64,000 nt of DNA from Mycoplasmataceae bacterium UBA3729 (GTDB lineage: Bacteria; Bacillota_I; Bacilli_A; Mycoplasmatales; Mycoplasmoidaceae), in contig DFHG01000009.1 in assembly GCA_002372615.1 (NCBI GenBank), positions 124,001-188,000 on the forward strand, written 5' to 3'. The notes under the pieces are model-generated. The model was not told the DNA's origin. It made no database searches and saw nothing but the letters and a program-made list of their open reading frames with translations. Below, piece by piece: positions 22,501 to 34,591 of this stretch. The first letter of the stretch is position 1; the number at the start of each line of letters is the position of its first letter. A program made the position numbers and the translations under genes.

Positions 22501-24531
22501 ATGAAAAAACAATATAAAATGAGTGGATATTTAAAGAATAAGTTTATAAATTTCTCTCTTTTTATATTTTTTTGTTTATTAGTGCAATTAATAAATTTTT
22601 GTTTTATTTTCAAAAATCCTTTCCCTGTATTTATTTATTTAGATTTTTTTATTTTTATTGCTTTAGGAATACCAATTTTCTTTTTTAAAAAAACATTATT
22701 TGAAATGATTTATATGCCAATAATTTTTGGTTGATTAACATTAATATATGCAATCAATTCATGTTATTATAAGTTTTTTGGTAATGTTGTATCATTAAGA
22801 GATATCTTGTCATTTATTGGTTTGGCAAATGTTGTCATGGGGGCAAACACTAATGCTATTTGTTGACTATATATTATTGTTGATTTTTTAACATTTGGTT
22901 TTTTCTTATTTTGCCTCTTGTTTTTCAATATTAAATTAAAATTTAAAGAAGAAGAGAATTCACAATTAAATAAGTTTCATTTAAAAAATTTTTATATTTC
23001 ATTTGCATTAGTATCGACTCTCAATATTTATTTAATTAGTCAAGTGATTACTATACAAACTCAAAAAAATAAAAATATGTTTTTTATGAATCATGTTAAT
23101 TTATTTCCATCATTTTATTTTCAAAAACTTGGCATGTTATCTTATTATTTAACTGAAGCAAATGAATCTCTTACTAATAATTCACCTACTGTAAAAGACA
23201 TCAAATCATTTATGAACAATTGTTCATATATTCCAGAAAATTTTGTATCTGGTCAATTAGAAGGAGCTAATGTTATTGTAATTTTATTAGAAACAGGTGA
23301 TGAATGAATGCTAAATGAATACACTACGCCAAATTTATGAAAAATGTTAAATGATGGATTATTTTGTTCAAGTAGTTATTCTCATAATCACACTAATGTT
23401 TCTGAAAATATATCTATTAATGGTAATGTTCCTTCATATGATATTAATATGAAAAACAATTTTCCTTCTACTGATTTTAATTTACCACATATATTGAATA
23501 ATAACAAATACCATTCAATTTATGCACATGACATAGTAAAAACTACTGATATTTATAATCGTATGAATTTCATTCCATCATTAGGTTTTGAAAAATGTTT
23601 ATGACATGATGAACTTGATCCTAATAATATTCCTTGAACTTTTTCAAATGAAGATTATTCGATGGATAGTTTAATTATGGATTCTCTTAAAGATAAAATA
23701 GTTAATTTTGCTGAAGAATTTCACAATAATGAACCATTTTATCTACATTTTTCTACTGTTGGTATGCATATGAATCATAACAAAAAAAATAATAATGCTT
23801 ATAGGATTAATGAACTTGAAAGTTTATATCGTGAAAAATTATTTCAATTAGAATTAGAAGGAAAATGAATTAATCCAGCTATTAAAAATGTTGATAAAAA
23901 TCAATTTGAATATTTTACTTATCGTGCAATGGATTTTGATGTTGGTTTAGGCAAGTTAATGAATACCTTATATGAAACTGATAATGATTATTTAAAGAAT
24001 ACTTTATTAGTTGTATTTGGTGATCATTCATGATATGAATTATTAAATTCTTCTTTTTGTTCAATAAATAAATTTGTTAGAAATATTGATCAGTCAGTTT
24101 TTAATGATTTAAATGCTTATAGAACATTATATGGATTTTATCATCCTAAATTGAATCAATTATTACCTGATCATAAATTTGATAAAATTACATGACCAAC
24201 AACTATAGTTCCTACTATTTTAAATTTATTAGGTATTCCTTATAATCCAAGGTTTTACCAAGGTAAGTCATTATTTCAAAATGACTATACATATGACGAA
24301 GTGTTCTATTCATTATGAATAGGTCATTTTTTAAATGAACATTATGATAGTAGAAATGGTATTTCTATCACAGATATTATTAATGATAATGGTTCTCAAA
24401 AAAAGTTTTTAATAAATTTAAAATATGTAATGAGACAACTAATAATGATTGAAAGTATTTACAAAGATAATATATTTAGTAAATACAATATAGATGATTT
24501 TATGCCTACTAAAAAAATCAATTTTATTTAA
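22501..24531 (+). CDS. LTA synthase-like membrane sulfatase-family phosphotransferase
   Basis: 676 residues: about five N-terminal transmembrane helices, then an extracellular alkaline-phosphatase/sulfatase-type domain. Metal-site features match LtaS: VIVILLETGDEW (Glu), the candidate nucleophile Thr298 in HTNVSENIS, HFSTVGMHMNH, and VVFGDHSWYE. LtaS moves glycerol phosphate from phosphatidylglycerol; in a wall-less cell the product may be a glycolipid-linked polymer or phosphoglycolipid, which is inference. Many TGA(Trp). It follows dxr by 15 bases and its end overlaps the convergent rpsD by eight bases. Confidence 0.75.
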
Positions 24532-25138
24532 CAATACGACTAAATCATTCAACAACGTATGTTTCATTGATTTCTTGACTTAGTTCATGTCGTTCAGGGA
24601 ATCTTGTAAATTTACCTGCAAATTTATTTTTATCAACCTTAACAAATTTAACTGTATCATTATCTAAATTTGCTTTTACAAGTGGAAGTTTATGTGATTT
24701 TTCTTTTACTGAGATTTCATCCCCTACTTTAATTAACACTGAAGGGATGTCACATTTTTTTCCATTTACTAATATGTGTTTATGATTTACTAATTGTCTA
24801 GCAGCGCGTCTAGTTGGTGCAAAATTCATTCGATAGACTAAATTATCTAATCGTGATTCAAGCGCAATTAATAAATTTAAACTTGTTGAACCTTGCATTT
24901 TCTTGGCAATTTTAAATAAACGTTGAAATTGTCGATCATTTAATCCATACATAAAAGCAAGTTTTTGCTTTTCTACTAGTTGTTGACCATAACCTGATAA
25001 TTTGTTATGTGAAGTTGGACCATGTTGTCCTGGTATATATTCTCGTTTTTTTCCTTTTAAAAATTCTTTATTGTTTTCTTTAATAGAAAAATGTAAACGA
25101 CGTGACTTTCTATTTATACTTCCTGTATATCTTGACAT
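24524..25138 (-). CDS. rpsD: 30S ribosomal protein S4
   Basis: Primary 16S rRNA binding protein of the small subunit. Begins MSRYTGS, has the S4 core LESRLDNLVYRMNFAPTRRAARQLVNHKHILVNGKK type arrangement (RNA-binding S4 domain, about residues 90-155), and ends ...WFSRIVK after a TGA(Trp). 204 residues. AGGAG lies nine bases before ATG 25138. No recognised S4 leader structure was found in the 217-base space upstream, which it shares with divergent ackA. Confidence 0.96.
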
Positions 25139-25339
25139 TTTTTCTCCTAATAATCAAATAATTGATTTAACAAAGTATTAATAAATTCTTAATAGACTAT
25201 TTGGTATAAATGGTTTCAATTTTTCAGCAAATTTACTTCCACCGCAAATTACTTATCAACTAGTTATTATTAATATTTATTTGCTGACTTTGTTTAAATA
25301 TTATACATAATAGTCACATATTAACCATAAATAGATAAC

Positions 25340-25345
25340 TATAAT
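25340..25345 (+). promoter_or_regulatory. Possible -10 element of ackA
   Basis: TATAAT at 25340-25345 lies ten bases before the ackA start in the divergent rpsD/ackA spacer. The -35 position (around 25317) reads CACATA and is weak, so the call rests on the -10 hexamer. The short distance would give a very short leader. Confidence 0.35.
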
Positions 25346-25355
25346 TAATGTTATT

Positions 25356-26561
25356 ATGAATAATAAATGTAAATTAACATTAGTTATTAATGCTGGAAGT
25401 TCTTCAATTAAATACAAAGTATTTAATATTGTTAATGATGGAGTAATAGCTTCTGGTCAATGTGAAAAAATTGGTAATAAAATGGGGATTTTTTCACTAA
25501 AATTCAATAAAGATGGTAAACAAGTAAAACTTGAACAAAATATTCCTTTACCTAATCATGAAGTAGGTATATCAAAAATATTAGATGAATTAAAAAAACA
25601 AAATGTTATAAGTGATTTTAATGCAATTAAAGGTATAGGTCATCGTGTTGCTATGGGTGGTAAATTACCTAATTCTTGTATCATTGATTTAAAAACGAAA
25701 AATTATTTAAAGAGTTTATTCCCTTTAGCACCATTACATAATCCACCTGAAGTTAAAACTGTAGAAACATTTGAAAAGATTTTACCAAAAGTTAAAAATG
25801 TTGGAGTATATGATACAAGTTTTCATACTACTTTAGATGAAGTAAATAACTATCCATTAGATAGAAAAGTAATGGAAAAATACAAGATTAGAAAATATGG
25901 TATGCATGGCACAAGCTATCGTTACATTACTATAAAAATGCAAAATATTTTACATAAAAAATCAATTAATTTAGTTGTTTGTCATTTAGGTAATGGAGCA
26001 AGTATTTGTGAAATTAAAGATAATAAATCATATAACACAACTATGGGATTAACTCCATTAGAAGGATTAATGATGGGGACGCGTTGTGGGGATGTTGATC
26101 CAACAATATGTACATATTTAATCCGTGAAGGATATACAGTCGATCAAGTTGACAATTTATTGAATAAAGAATCAGGTTTTTTAGGTGTGACTGGTATCAC
26201 TGATTGTAGAGATGTTGAATTAGCAGCTAATAAAGGTGATAAAAATGCTAAATTAGCTTTAGATATGTTTGTAAGCCGTGTGGCAAAATATATTGTAAGT
26301 TATGTTAATGATTTAGCAAAAAAAGTTGATGCAATTATTTTTACTGCTGGGATTGGTGAAAACTCTTCATTTATAGTTAATAAAGTTATAGAGAAATTAC
26401 CAATTCTTAATTTAGAAATTGATCATAAGCTTTTAAATGAAAAATATGAAGATTTCAAAAAGATTTCTACAAATTCATCTAGTTTACCAATTTATCAAAT
26501 TCATACAAATGAAGAATTAGTAATTCATCAAGATGTAAAGAAGATTCTTAAGTTAATTTAG
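25356..26561 (+). CDS. ackA: Acetate kinase
   Basis: Makes ATP from acetyl phosphate, the final step of acetate fermentation. ASKHA fold: VINAGSSSIKYKV at the N-terminus, CHLGNGASI, the TMGLTPLEGLMMGTR signature and FTAGIGENSS. 401 residues, normal length, monocistronic. Together with PFOR it would supply substrate-level phosphorylation from pyruvate; the intermediate phosphotransacetylase is not in this window. Confidence 0.96.
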   Translation: MNNKCKLTLVINAGSSSIKYKVFNIVNDGVIASGQCEKIGNKMGIFSLKFNKDGKQVKLEQNIPLPNHEVGISKILDELKKQNVISDFNAIKGIGHRVAMGGKLPNSCIIDLKTKNYLKSLFPLAPLHNPPEVKTVETFEKILPKVKNVGVYDTSFHTTLDEVNNYPLDRKVMEKYKIRKYGMHGTSYRYITIKMQNILHKKSINLVVCHLGNGASICEIKDNKSYNTTMGLTPLEGLMMGTRCGDVDPTICTYLIREGYTVDQVDNLLNKESGFLGVTGITDCRDVELAANKGDKNAKLALDMFVSRVAKYIVSYVNDLAKKVDAIIFTAGIGENSSFIVNKVIEKLPILNLEIDHKLLNEKYEDFKKISTNSSSLPIYQIHTNEELVIHQDVKKILKLI

Positions 26562-26592
26562 TAGGTCAATAATTATTTAATATAATTAAAAT

Positions 26593-27159
26593 ATGACTAA
26601 AATAGCTATTTTTGTTGCCAACAAATCTGAGGATATTGAAGTAGTAGTACCCATAGATATTTGGAGACGAGCAGGATTTATTGTTAAATTAATTTCTGTT
26701 GAAAAAAAGAAAAATTTAGTATTATCTCATGGTACTAAAATTTCATGTGATGAAATTTTAGCTAATGAAAATATTAGTAAGTATAATGCCATATATTTAC
26801 CTGGAGGTGTTGGCCATTTAAAATTTAATGATACTGATGCTCAAAGATTAATTAATTTTTTAAAAAAAGAAGGAAAAAATAAAAAAATTACTTTTATGGC
26901 AATGTGTGCTGCAGTAGAAGTATTTGGTGGATTAGGTTTATTAACTAATACAAAAGCTACATGTTATCCTTCTTATCAAAAAACTTTTGAATCTACATAT
27001 GTAGATAAAGATGTAGTTGTTGATAAAAATTTTATTACTGGAAAAGCACCTGGAGCAACTATTTCTTTTGCATTGTCCGCAGTTGCTCACATTTCAAATA
27101 AGAAGCAATTAGCTAAACAAATAGCTAATGATATTTTTTATAGTGGAAAAATTAATTAA
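26593..27159 (+). CDS. DJ-1/PfpI family protein
   Basis: 188 residues of the DJ-1 type. The nucleophile elbow is MAMCAAVEVF with Cys105 at the position of DJ-1 Cys106, the acidic partner is in SEDIEVVVP, and LPGGVGHLKF forms the oxyanion glycines. Members act as glyoxalase/deglycase-like enzymes or redox stress proteins; which applies here cannot be read. It sits two bases before hpf. Confidence 0.85.
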   Translation: MTKIAIFVANKSEDIEVVVPIDIWRRAGFIVKLISVEKKKNLVLSHGTKISCDEILANENISKYNAIYLPGGVGHLKFNDTDAQRLINFLKKEGKNKKITFMAMCAAVEVFGGLGLLTNTKATCYPSYQKTFESTYVDKDVVVDKNFITGKAPGATISFALSAVAHISNKKQLAKQIANDIFYSGKIN

Positions 27160-27161
27160 TT

Positions 27162-27455
27162 ATGAAATATACAATTAGATGAAAAGATTGCAATAAATCA
27201 CTAGCATTAGAAAGTTATATTGCTGAAAAAATTGAAAAATTTAAAGATTTTAACTTTGTTTTGGACAATGCCAAGATTGAAATTGTTTATTATGCAAAAC
27301 AAAAATCTTACAAATCTCGAATTAATATTCATGTAGCTAAAAAAGGTTTATTACGGGCAGAAAGTGCTGCTAAAGACATTATCACTGCTTTTAATGATAC
27401 TACAGATAAAATTTTTGATCAGTTAAGAAGAGTAAAGACAAAATTTGGTAGATAA
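27162..27455 (+). CDS. hpf: Ribosome hibernation promoting factor, short form
   Basis: 97-residue HPF/RaiA domain: N-terminal beta strand MKYTIRWKDC, the VLDNAKIEIV strand and a helix ESAAKDIITAFNDTTDKIFDQL with the basic RRVKTK end. No long-form C-terminal dimerisation domain. Binds idle ribosomes during stress. TGA at residue 7 is Trp. The short spacing suggests transcription with the DJ-1 gene. Confidence 0.8.
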
Positions 27456-27509
27456 AGTGTTTTATCTTTTTTTTGTAATGTATAACTATAAATATTAACT
27501 AATAAATAT

Positions 27510-28691
27510 ATGAAAAAAGCTATCAAATATTGTCTATTTTCTATAGTTGTAGTTACTCCTTTGTGTCTTACACTTGCTTTAGCAATTGATTGAAAAAAAA
27601 GTAATATTATTTCATGTGCTGGTTCTAGTGGAATCAAACCATTTATCGAAAGTCAAGTTGATAGTTTTATTTCATATTACAAAAAAAATAAAAATAGTAA
27701 AATTGATGTTACTATTGATGCTGGTGGTAGTGGGTTTGGTATTAACCAAGTAGCAAATGGATTTGTTAGTATTGGGAATGCTTCTAAAAATCCTTATCAT
27801 TCTATTAAGGATAGTGTTGATTATCAAACTAAATGAGAAAAAAATAACATTAAAACATTAACTTTTGCTTGAGAAGGAATTTGTATTCTTTATGTACCAC
27901 CAAAAGGTTTAAGTAGTAACGCATTAACACAATTAAATTCTTTATTTGATATTAATAAGAAAAATATAGATCTTTTATATTCAGTTTTTTCCGGTTTTTA
28001 TAATAGTAATGTCAATTTAATTAGTCAACCTAAATTAGGTTTATTTAAATCTAATGCTTTTAATAATTTATCAAAAAATGATCAAGAATTAATCACCAAC
28101 ACAAATTTAATTCCATATGTTAGAGCTGGTGGAAGTATTACTTCAGGAACTGCAGCAAGTTTCTATGATGGTAGCCATTTTCTTAATGCAAAAGAAAAAT
28201 TAACTAATATGCAAAAAAAAGCATTTGAGAATGGCAATTATGGTAATGATTTTAAATTAATTGATACTGATGAAGCTAATTCACGTGCATGAGAAATATT
28301 TATTGCTAATATGATCCCAGGATCAATCATTTATTTATCATCAGGTTTTGTTGAGAATAATATGAATTTAATTAAAAAAAACCATATTGGTATTTTCACT
28401 TACAATACTCAAGTTTATGATATTAAATCTGTTAAAGATGGATTTAATTTTTATCGTCCACTCAATATTATGTTTAGTATTGATAATAATAATGCCTGCG
28501 ATTTAGCTGAGTTCTTATTAAATATTAATAACTGAACTACTATTGGTGCTAAACCTATTAATTTACAAGATAAAGAATCAATGATGATAGATAATAATTT
28601 AAGAGTTTCTGATGTTTCAATAATGAAGCATGAAAATAAATTTTTTACTGATGATGATGTAATTTTTGGTGCAAAGGATAATTATGTCTAG
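27510..28691 (+). CDS. pstS: Phosphate ABC transporter substrate-binding protein
   Basis: Extracellular phosphate binder. An N-terminal hydrophobic segment (residues 7-24) anchors or exports the protein; the phosphate-binding loops appear as ISCAGSSGIKPF, DAGGSGFG and RAGGSITSGTA. 393 residues. The lone Cys35 is not placed like a normal lipobox, so membrane attachment by an uncleaved helix is as likely as lipidation. The end overlaps the permease gene by eight bases. Confidence 0.87.
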
Positions 28692-30669
28692 TAAATTATT
28701 AACTAAAAGAAAAATATATCTAGACAAAACCTTTGGATTTACAAGTTTTGGTGTATCATTATTATTTTCATTAATATTTATTGCTTTAATTGTGTTTATT
28801 ATTTATGCATCTATTCCAGGATTTAAGTTTTATGGAGCTATTAATATTCTTTTTTCTGGACAATTTGATTTATCAAAAAACAAAGTATCAATTTGGTTAC
28901 CTTTATCAATTACTATCATAAGTTCAACTATCGCAATTATTATTGCTGCTCCAATAGGTATTAAAACGGCAATATTTATTAAATATCGTATTTCAATAAA
29001 ATGACAAAAAATGTCCAAAATTTTATTTGAATTATTAGCTGCTGCTCCTTCAGTAATATTTGGATTATTTGCTTCTGAAATGTTAGGTTTTGTATTAGCT
29101 AAAATTTTTCAAATAAATAATAGTTATAACATCATTGCTGCTTCATTTATGCTTGCAATTATGATTTTACCTACCATTATTTCATTAACATTGAATAATT
29201 TAAATGGAATTGATCATAGTTTATTAACTTCTGCTATGGTTTTAGGAAATTCTAAAACTCGTGCTATTTATAAAGTATGTAAAAAAGAATGTAAAAATGG
29301 AATCACTACAACCATATTAATTGCTATATCTCGTGCTATTGGTGAAACAATGGCAATTAGTATGATTTTACAATCACAAATGTACAACAATGTGTTTAAT
29401 TCTGGATTCTGAAGTATTTTAACTTCAGGATTAAGATCACTTGGTGCACTAATTTCTGCAAACATGTTTGCAGAATCTGCTGGTCCTGAATTGCAAAGTT
29501 TATTATTTGCATTTGGTGTAATTATGTTTATTTTGGTTATTATTATCAATACCATAACAATGCAATTAACTAAAAAAAAGAATAATGTTAAATACACATG
29601 GTGAAATAGATTTACTTTACATGTGAATAATATTATTTGGTTTATTCCTAATTTAATTAAACTTATATTTGAAAAATTAACTTTTCATTCAAAAATAAGT
29701 AAATACAACACAAATGAATATATTGGAACACGTGTAATACATAAAAAATTTATTCATTTATATGATGGATGAAAAATATTCTGGGAATGGTTTTCAATAA
29801 TTGTTACATCAATTTTTTTATTTTGAATTATTGAAAATATTTTCATTAATGGAATAATAGCAATTTCTAGTAAATATAGTTCATTAGTTAGTTTTGCAAA
29901 AGATACATCAGGAATGGCTTTATTAAATACATTATTAATTATTTTCTTAACAGTATTAATAGGTTTTCCAATTAGTTTATTTGTTGCTATTTATTTAAAT
30001 GAATTTGCACGAAATAACAAATTTAAATCCACTATTTTATTTTTTATTGATTCATTAGGAGCTACTCCAAGTATTTTATTTGGTATGTTTGGGTTAATTT
30101 TTTATATTCAAACATTAGGTTGAACTTCACAAGGTGCTGCCGGTAAATCAATTATTGCTGGTATATTAACAATTTTAATTGTTATTCTTCCTACATTTAT
30201 TAGGACTATCCAACAAGCTTTACAAAATGTTCCTATTGATTTACGAGTAAATTCATATGCATTAGGAGCAAGTAAAAGCGAAACAATTAAAAAAATAGTT
30301 TTACCATTAGCATGAAAAGCAATAACTACTTCAATTGTTCTTGCTATAGGAAGAATTTTAGCAGAAACTGCTCCACTTTATTTAACTAGTGGTTTAGCAA
30401 GTGGATCAGTAGTTTCATTATCTAATGAAGGTCAAACATTAACTACAAGAATTTATGCTCAAATTTATGAATCTAATATTACAAAAGGTTCTAATATCAT
30501 GTATGAGTGCGCCTTTATAACTATGGTATTAATTTTGTTAATTATTCTTTTTGTTAATGTATTTATCCCATGATATTATCAACATAGAGAGCATAAAAAA
30601 AATAATGCTACATTCATTGTTGATAAAAAATATAAAATTAATACTATTAAAGCAAATAAATATGGCTAA
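28684..30669 (+). CDS. Fused PstC-PstA phosphate permease
   Basis: One 661-residue chain contains two ABC permease halves. The first half has the EAA-type loop around SAMVLGNSKTRAIYKVCKKE with AISRAIGETMA; the second has NSYALGASKSETIKKIVLP with AIGRILAETAPL. About twelve transmembrane segments in total, joined by a hydrophilic linker near residues 310-360. The same fusion is known from other mycoplasmas. It overlaps pstB by eight bases. Confidence 0.9.
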
Positions 30670-31828
30670 GCAAAATATCATATTTGATTTTAACAAAATT
30701 AATGAAGAAAATGTAAAATTAAAACAAGAATATCTTTCTATTTTAAATGAATATAAAGCACAATATTTATATGATATTTCTAAATCTAAAAAAATAAAAG
30801 AACATATTTCTATTAAAAGAACATATCGAAGAAAATGTAATTTAGCAAGAAAAGATTATTTAAATAAAAAACTTTTAGTTAAAAAACAAAATGCAATTGT
30901 ATTAGAAAAAGAGCAATATGATCAATATCTTGCTAAAAAAGCACTTGAAACTCATGGATTAAGTAAATTGTTTGAGTTTATTAAATTAAACAAAAATCAA
31001 CGTAAGTGTTACAAAATTTTAAAAAACAGAGAATTTGCATTAATTAATAATAAAAAAAAGAATTTCAATAAATCAAATGCATTTGAAATTGATCACTTCA
31101 ATTTCTTTTATGGAAAGCAACAAGCATTATTTGATATTAATATGAAAATTAAAAAAAATAATGTTATTGCTTTTATTGGGCCAAGTGGATGTGGTAAATC
31201 AACATTTTTAAGATGTTTGAACAGAATGAATGATCAAATTGCTAACACTAATTCTACAGGAAATATTTATTTTAATGATGGTACTAATATCAGATCAAAA
31301 AAACTTAACACTTTGACATTAACTACAAAAGTAGGTATGGTGTTCCAAAAAGCTACTGTATTTCCTATGAGTATTTATGATAATGTTGCTTATGGTCCAA
31401 AAAATCATGGTATTATTGAAAAGCAAATATTAAATCAAATAGTCTATGATGCATTAAAATCAGCTGCATTATGAGATGAAGTTAAAAATAAATTAAATTC
31501 TCCTGCTAGTGCTTTATCAGGTGGACAACAACAAAGATTATGCATTGCACGTGCTATTGCTTTACATCCAGAAGTTATTTTAATGGATGAATCTACCTCA
31601 GGTTTAGATCCAATAGCAACTTCAAAAATTGAAAGTCTAATCATTCAACTTAAGGAAAAATATACTATCATTATTGTTACTCACTCTATGGCACAAGCGC
31701 AACGTGTAAGTGATTATACAGCTTTTTTTAATAAAGGAAGATTAGAGGAATTTGGTACTACAAAGCAAATTTTCTTAAACCCAACAAATAAGAAAACAAA
31801 AGATTATATTTCTGGGAGGTTGAATTAA
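30662..31828 (+). CDS. pstB: Phosphate ABC transporter ATPase with N-terminal extension
   Basis: ATPase energising phosphate import. Walker A GPSGCGKST, Q-loop VFQ, signature LSGGQQQRLC and Walker B ILMDESTSGLD are present; the usual DEPTS is DESTS here. 388 residues versus about 250 for ordinary PstB: the first ~140 residues are a Lys/Tyr-rich, strongly helical, probably coiled-coil extension. Start taken at ATG 30662, inside the permease stop; an in-frame upstream start at 30551 would lie fully within the permease gene. Confidence 0.9.
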
Positions 31829-31832
31829 CATA

Positions 31833-32204
31833 ATGGGAACATCATTGGGAATGACTACATTTATTATTGGTTTAATTGGTACAGTTTGTGTATCAATATA
31901 TACTTATCCTTCATTAATAAATTTATTAAGAACTAAAGATTCTACCAAAATTTCTTTATTGGGGTTCGGTATATTAATTTTTGCTGATTTTTCTTTTCTA
32001 CTTCAGTGTATTTTATCAGGGATTGTTCAAAGTTGAAATGATACATGAATAACAAATATGCTTCCAATCTTAATTGCTAATGCTATGTCACTTATTGGAG
32101 CTTTATCATCTTATATTTATAAAATTTGCTGTATTATTAAAGCAAAAAAAATAAATATGACTGAAGAAGAATATTGTAAAAAAAGGCAAAGAAAGGAAAA
32201 ATAA
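31833..32204 (+). CDS. SemiSWEET/PQ-loop-like small membrane protein
   Basis: 123 residues with three transmembrane helices (about 8-28, 42-65, 72-95) and a charged C-tail. The segment YPSLINLLRTKDSTKISL at the first loop is the PQ-loop arrangement of SemiSWEETs, with YPS in place of PQ. Those proteins dimerise to move sugars. It is inserted between pstB and phoU, with RBS GGGAGG and a TAATG overlap with phoU, so it is transcribed with the phosphate genes; a role in phosphate uptake is speculation. Confidence 0.6.
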
Positions 32205-32893
32205 TGTCAATCAATTACAACATTACTAAAAAATCTGAGTTACAATTAATAAATTCATTCTATGAATTTTATAATCATGTTAAAAATGAGTGAATTGAAT
32301 TAATAGAGTTTCTAAAAAATAATAAATCTATTACTGCTTCTAATTTAAAGATTATTGAAAGATATGAATGTATTTCTAATCAATATGAATCACAAATTTT
32401 AGATGAATGCATTTGATGTATTTCAAAAAATCAACCTGTAGCAAGTAATCTTCGTTTTATTATTTCTATCATTAATTCTATTAGAGATTTAGAGCGAATG
32501 TCTGATTATATTGAACGCTGCGCTCATATTTTAAATAAGTACCATTTTAATAAAGAAGTTATTAATCAAATATTAAAACTATTGAAATATTCAATTGAAT
32601 GCATGGATAACATAATCAAAATTATTAAAAATAAACAGCAATTAAAAAGCGAACCAATTAAAAAATATAAAATTGCCCAAAAATATATCGATGAATATCG
32701 TGAAAATAGTCATAAAATTCGTCATGATTTATTAGCACATTTATTAAAAAGTAAAAAAGATGAATGAGTTAAAATTCCTTATATAATTCATTCTGCTGAA
32801 AGAAATATTGAACATTCAATGAATATTTTAGAAAGTTTTATTTATATTCATGATGAAAAATTCTTTTTTATAAAACGCAATATAGTTAAATAG
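32204..32893 (+). CDS. phoU: PhoU-type phosphate signalling protein
   Basis: 229-residue all-helical PhoU. The first repeat has IERYECISNQYE and the metal-binding type ISIINSIRDLERMSDYIERCAHI stretch; a second, weaker repeat follows with HSAERNIEHSMNILE. Controls Pst activity in other bacteria. Starts in the stop of the SemiSWEET-like gene. Its end overlaps the convergent peptidase gene by eight bases. Confidence 0.87.
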
Positions 32894-33881
32894 CTTTGTT
32901 AATATAGTTTTCTATAAAATCTTTTTTTTCTGAATGGAATATTGAAAATGAGGGGAACATATATTGATTATCTTGAGATAAAAATCCACCTCAATAAATA
33001 CCCATTACTTGAAAATCAGAATTAATGAGCATACTACCACTACTACCACCTTGTAATGGGAATGTTACATCTTCATATTTGATGTTTGATATATAGTTTT
33101 GTGATACATCATAAAATCCAGGATCTATACCATGAGGATATTTCTCATTAATACTAAGATTAGATAGAAATTTGTGAGCAAATCTAGTACCGAGAAAACT
33201 TGAAGCTTCTTCTATGTAGGCTGGATAACCTGCACAATATCCTGAAACAGTATCTTTTGGATGAACATCAGCAAATTGATTAATATAACCATGTTTTTTA
33301 TAAAATTGATTTAAATTATCTAATTTACTTTTTAAATTATGACTATCATATTTTAAAGACTCTGTAAAATCTACATCAAGTATGTTAAAATCAATTGAAT
33401 TTTCTTTTTTTATTTTCTCATTTGCATCATCATTAGCATATGTTAAATAATCGTTTCCATTTGCTACTTTAATATAATCTTTATCAACTGGTGTATAATA
33501 ATCTGATTTAATACTAAAAACTGATTCAGAATTATAATTACTAATTTTATATTCTATGTATTCAGCATTAGTAAGTGAAAAAGCAGGATATGATACATGC
33601 AAATTTGTAGCACAATAATAATGATATGAATCAATAGTTTCATCAGCTTTAGCTAAAATTCAGCATGTTCCTCACATAACAGTAGTTTTAGTATCACCAT
33701 CTAATTTATAATATGCGTTTAGTGAAAAAGTACGATCAGCAATATAATTGATATATTTGTTGTAATTATTTCCACCATTGTTACTATTTGCACAATTTGC
33801 TAAAAGAAATGAAGTTGAAGTTAATGGTACTAATAATAAAAAAGTTGTTGTTAATTTTGTAAATAAATTATTGATTTTCAT
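32886..33881 (-). CDS. DUF31-type mycoplasma lipoprotein peptidase
   Basis: 331-residue surface lipoprotein. Signal peptide residues 1-29 end in LLANCANS, a lipobox-like site at the first Cys. A trypsin-like fold is indicated by GTCWI...CATNLHV (catalytic His) and FPLQGGSSGSM (catalytic Ser), the arrangement of the DUF31 family that includes mycoplasma immunoglobulin protease MIP. The target is unknown; no MIB-like antibody-binding partner is recognised next to it. Stands alone on the minus strand. Confidence 0.75.
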
Positions 33882-34559
33882 ATATTAAAATTATATATAA
33901 AAAGGTATATTGAAACCAATTATCAATAAAGTATCATTTATTTAAGTTTTCTGAGTTTACATAATACCTCTTAACAAATAAAAGATACGTTATCTGGATT
34001 ATATTTTAAAGAATGTAAATGTTATTAATAATGATATAGATATTTTAATCTATGTATATAATCAACTTATTAAAATTCTTAAAAATTTATTAAAGCTTTA
34101 AAAAAATATTTTTTAGTAAATTTTGTGTGATTAAAAATGCATGGAAATTTTAAAAAATTGCTTATTTTATGTTAATTTTATGATAATTTGTATCAAATTA
34201 TAAAAAAATGAGTAAAATTAATGGCAAATTAAATAAAATATGGTAAAAAAATCATGCATTTTAATAAATTTGATGTTATAATCGTTATTTTTTTAATATT
34301 TTTTTAATAAATGAATATTTGTTGATTATTATTTCAAAAATCACTAGTTTTTTTGAATAATTCATGTAAAATATTCATTTTTTGTATTACATCCATTAAA
34401 ATTTACTTAAATTACAATTAAAAACATATGATTCTAATATTTTAAAATTTATGTATGTGTGTATACACATACATACTTTTGTTGGTTAATAAATTGTGTT
34501 TTCTCTATTGCATAATCACAATAGTTAAGAATCAATATATATTTATATGTATGAAGTGG
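33882..34559. other. Long gene-free AT-rich spacer
   Basis: About 680 bases with no coding potential that I can support on either strand. It has many A/T runs and one notable hairpin at 34450-34475. It lies between divergent surface-protein genes, so both promoters should be here; the only good one is at 34560. Confidence 0.5.
34450..34475. repeat. 11-bp perfect inverted repeat (hairpin)
   Basis: TATGTATGTGT (34450-34460) and ACACATACATA (34465-34475) pair perfectly around a GTAT loop. Only a short T run follows, so it is not a typical terminator. A protein-binding operator or cruciform are alternatives. Confidence 0.6.
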
Positions 34560-34565
34560 TATAAT
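34557..34565 (+). promoter_or_regulatory. Extended -10 promoter of the large lipoprotein gene
   Basis: TGGTATAAT forms an extended -10 (TGnTATAAT) 26 bases before the ATG at 34592. No -35 is needed for this class. Confidence 0.5.
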
Positions 34566-34591
34566 ATTAGTATGGATGGTAATGAACATTC

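Noticed and set aside
25139..25355. S4 autoregulatory leader upstream of rpsD
   Set aside because: I could not identify the conserved leader structure by eye in this AT-rich spacer; a covariance search would be needed.
30551..30661. Upstream start for pstB
   Set aside because: It would lie entirely inside the permease gene and encode residues unlike PstB; ATG 30662 directly at the permease stop is the more natural start.
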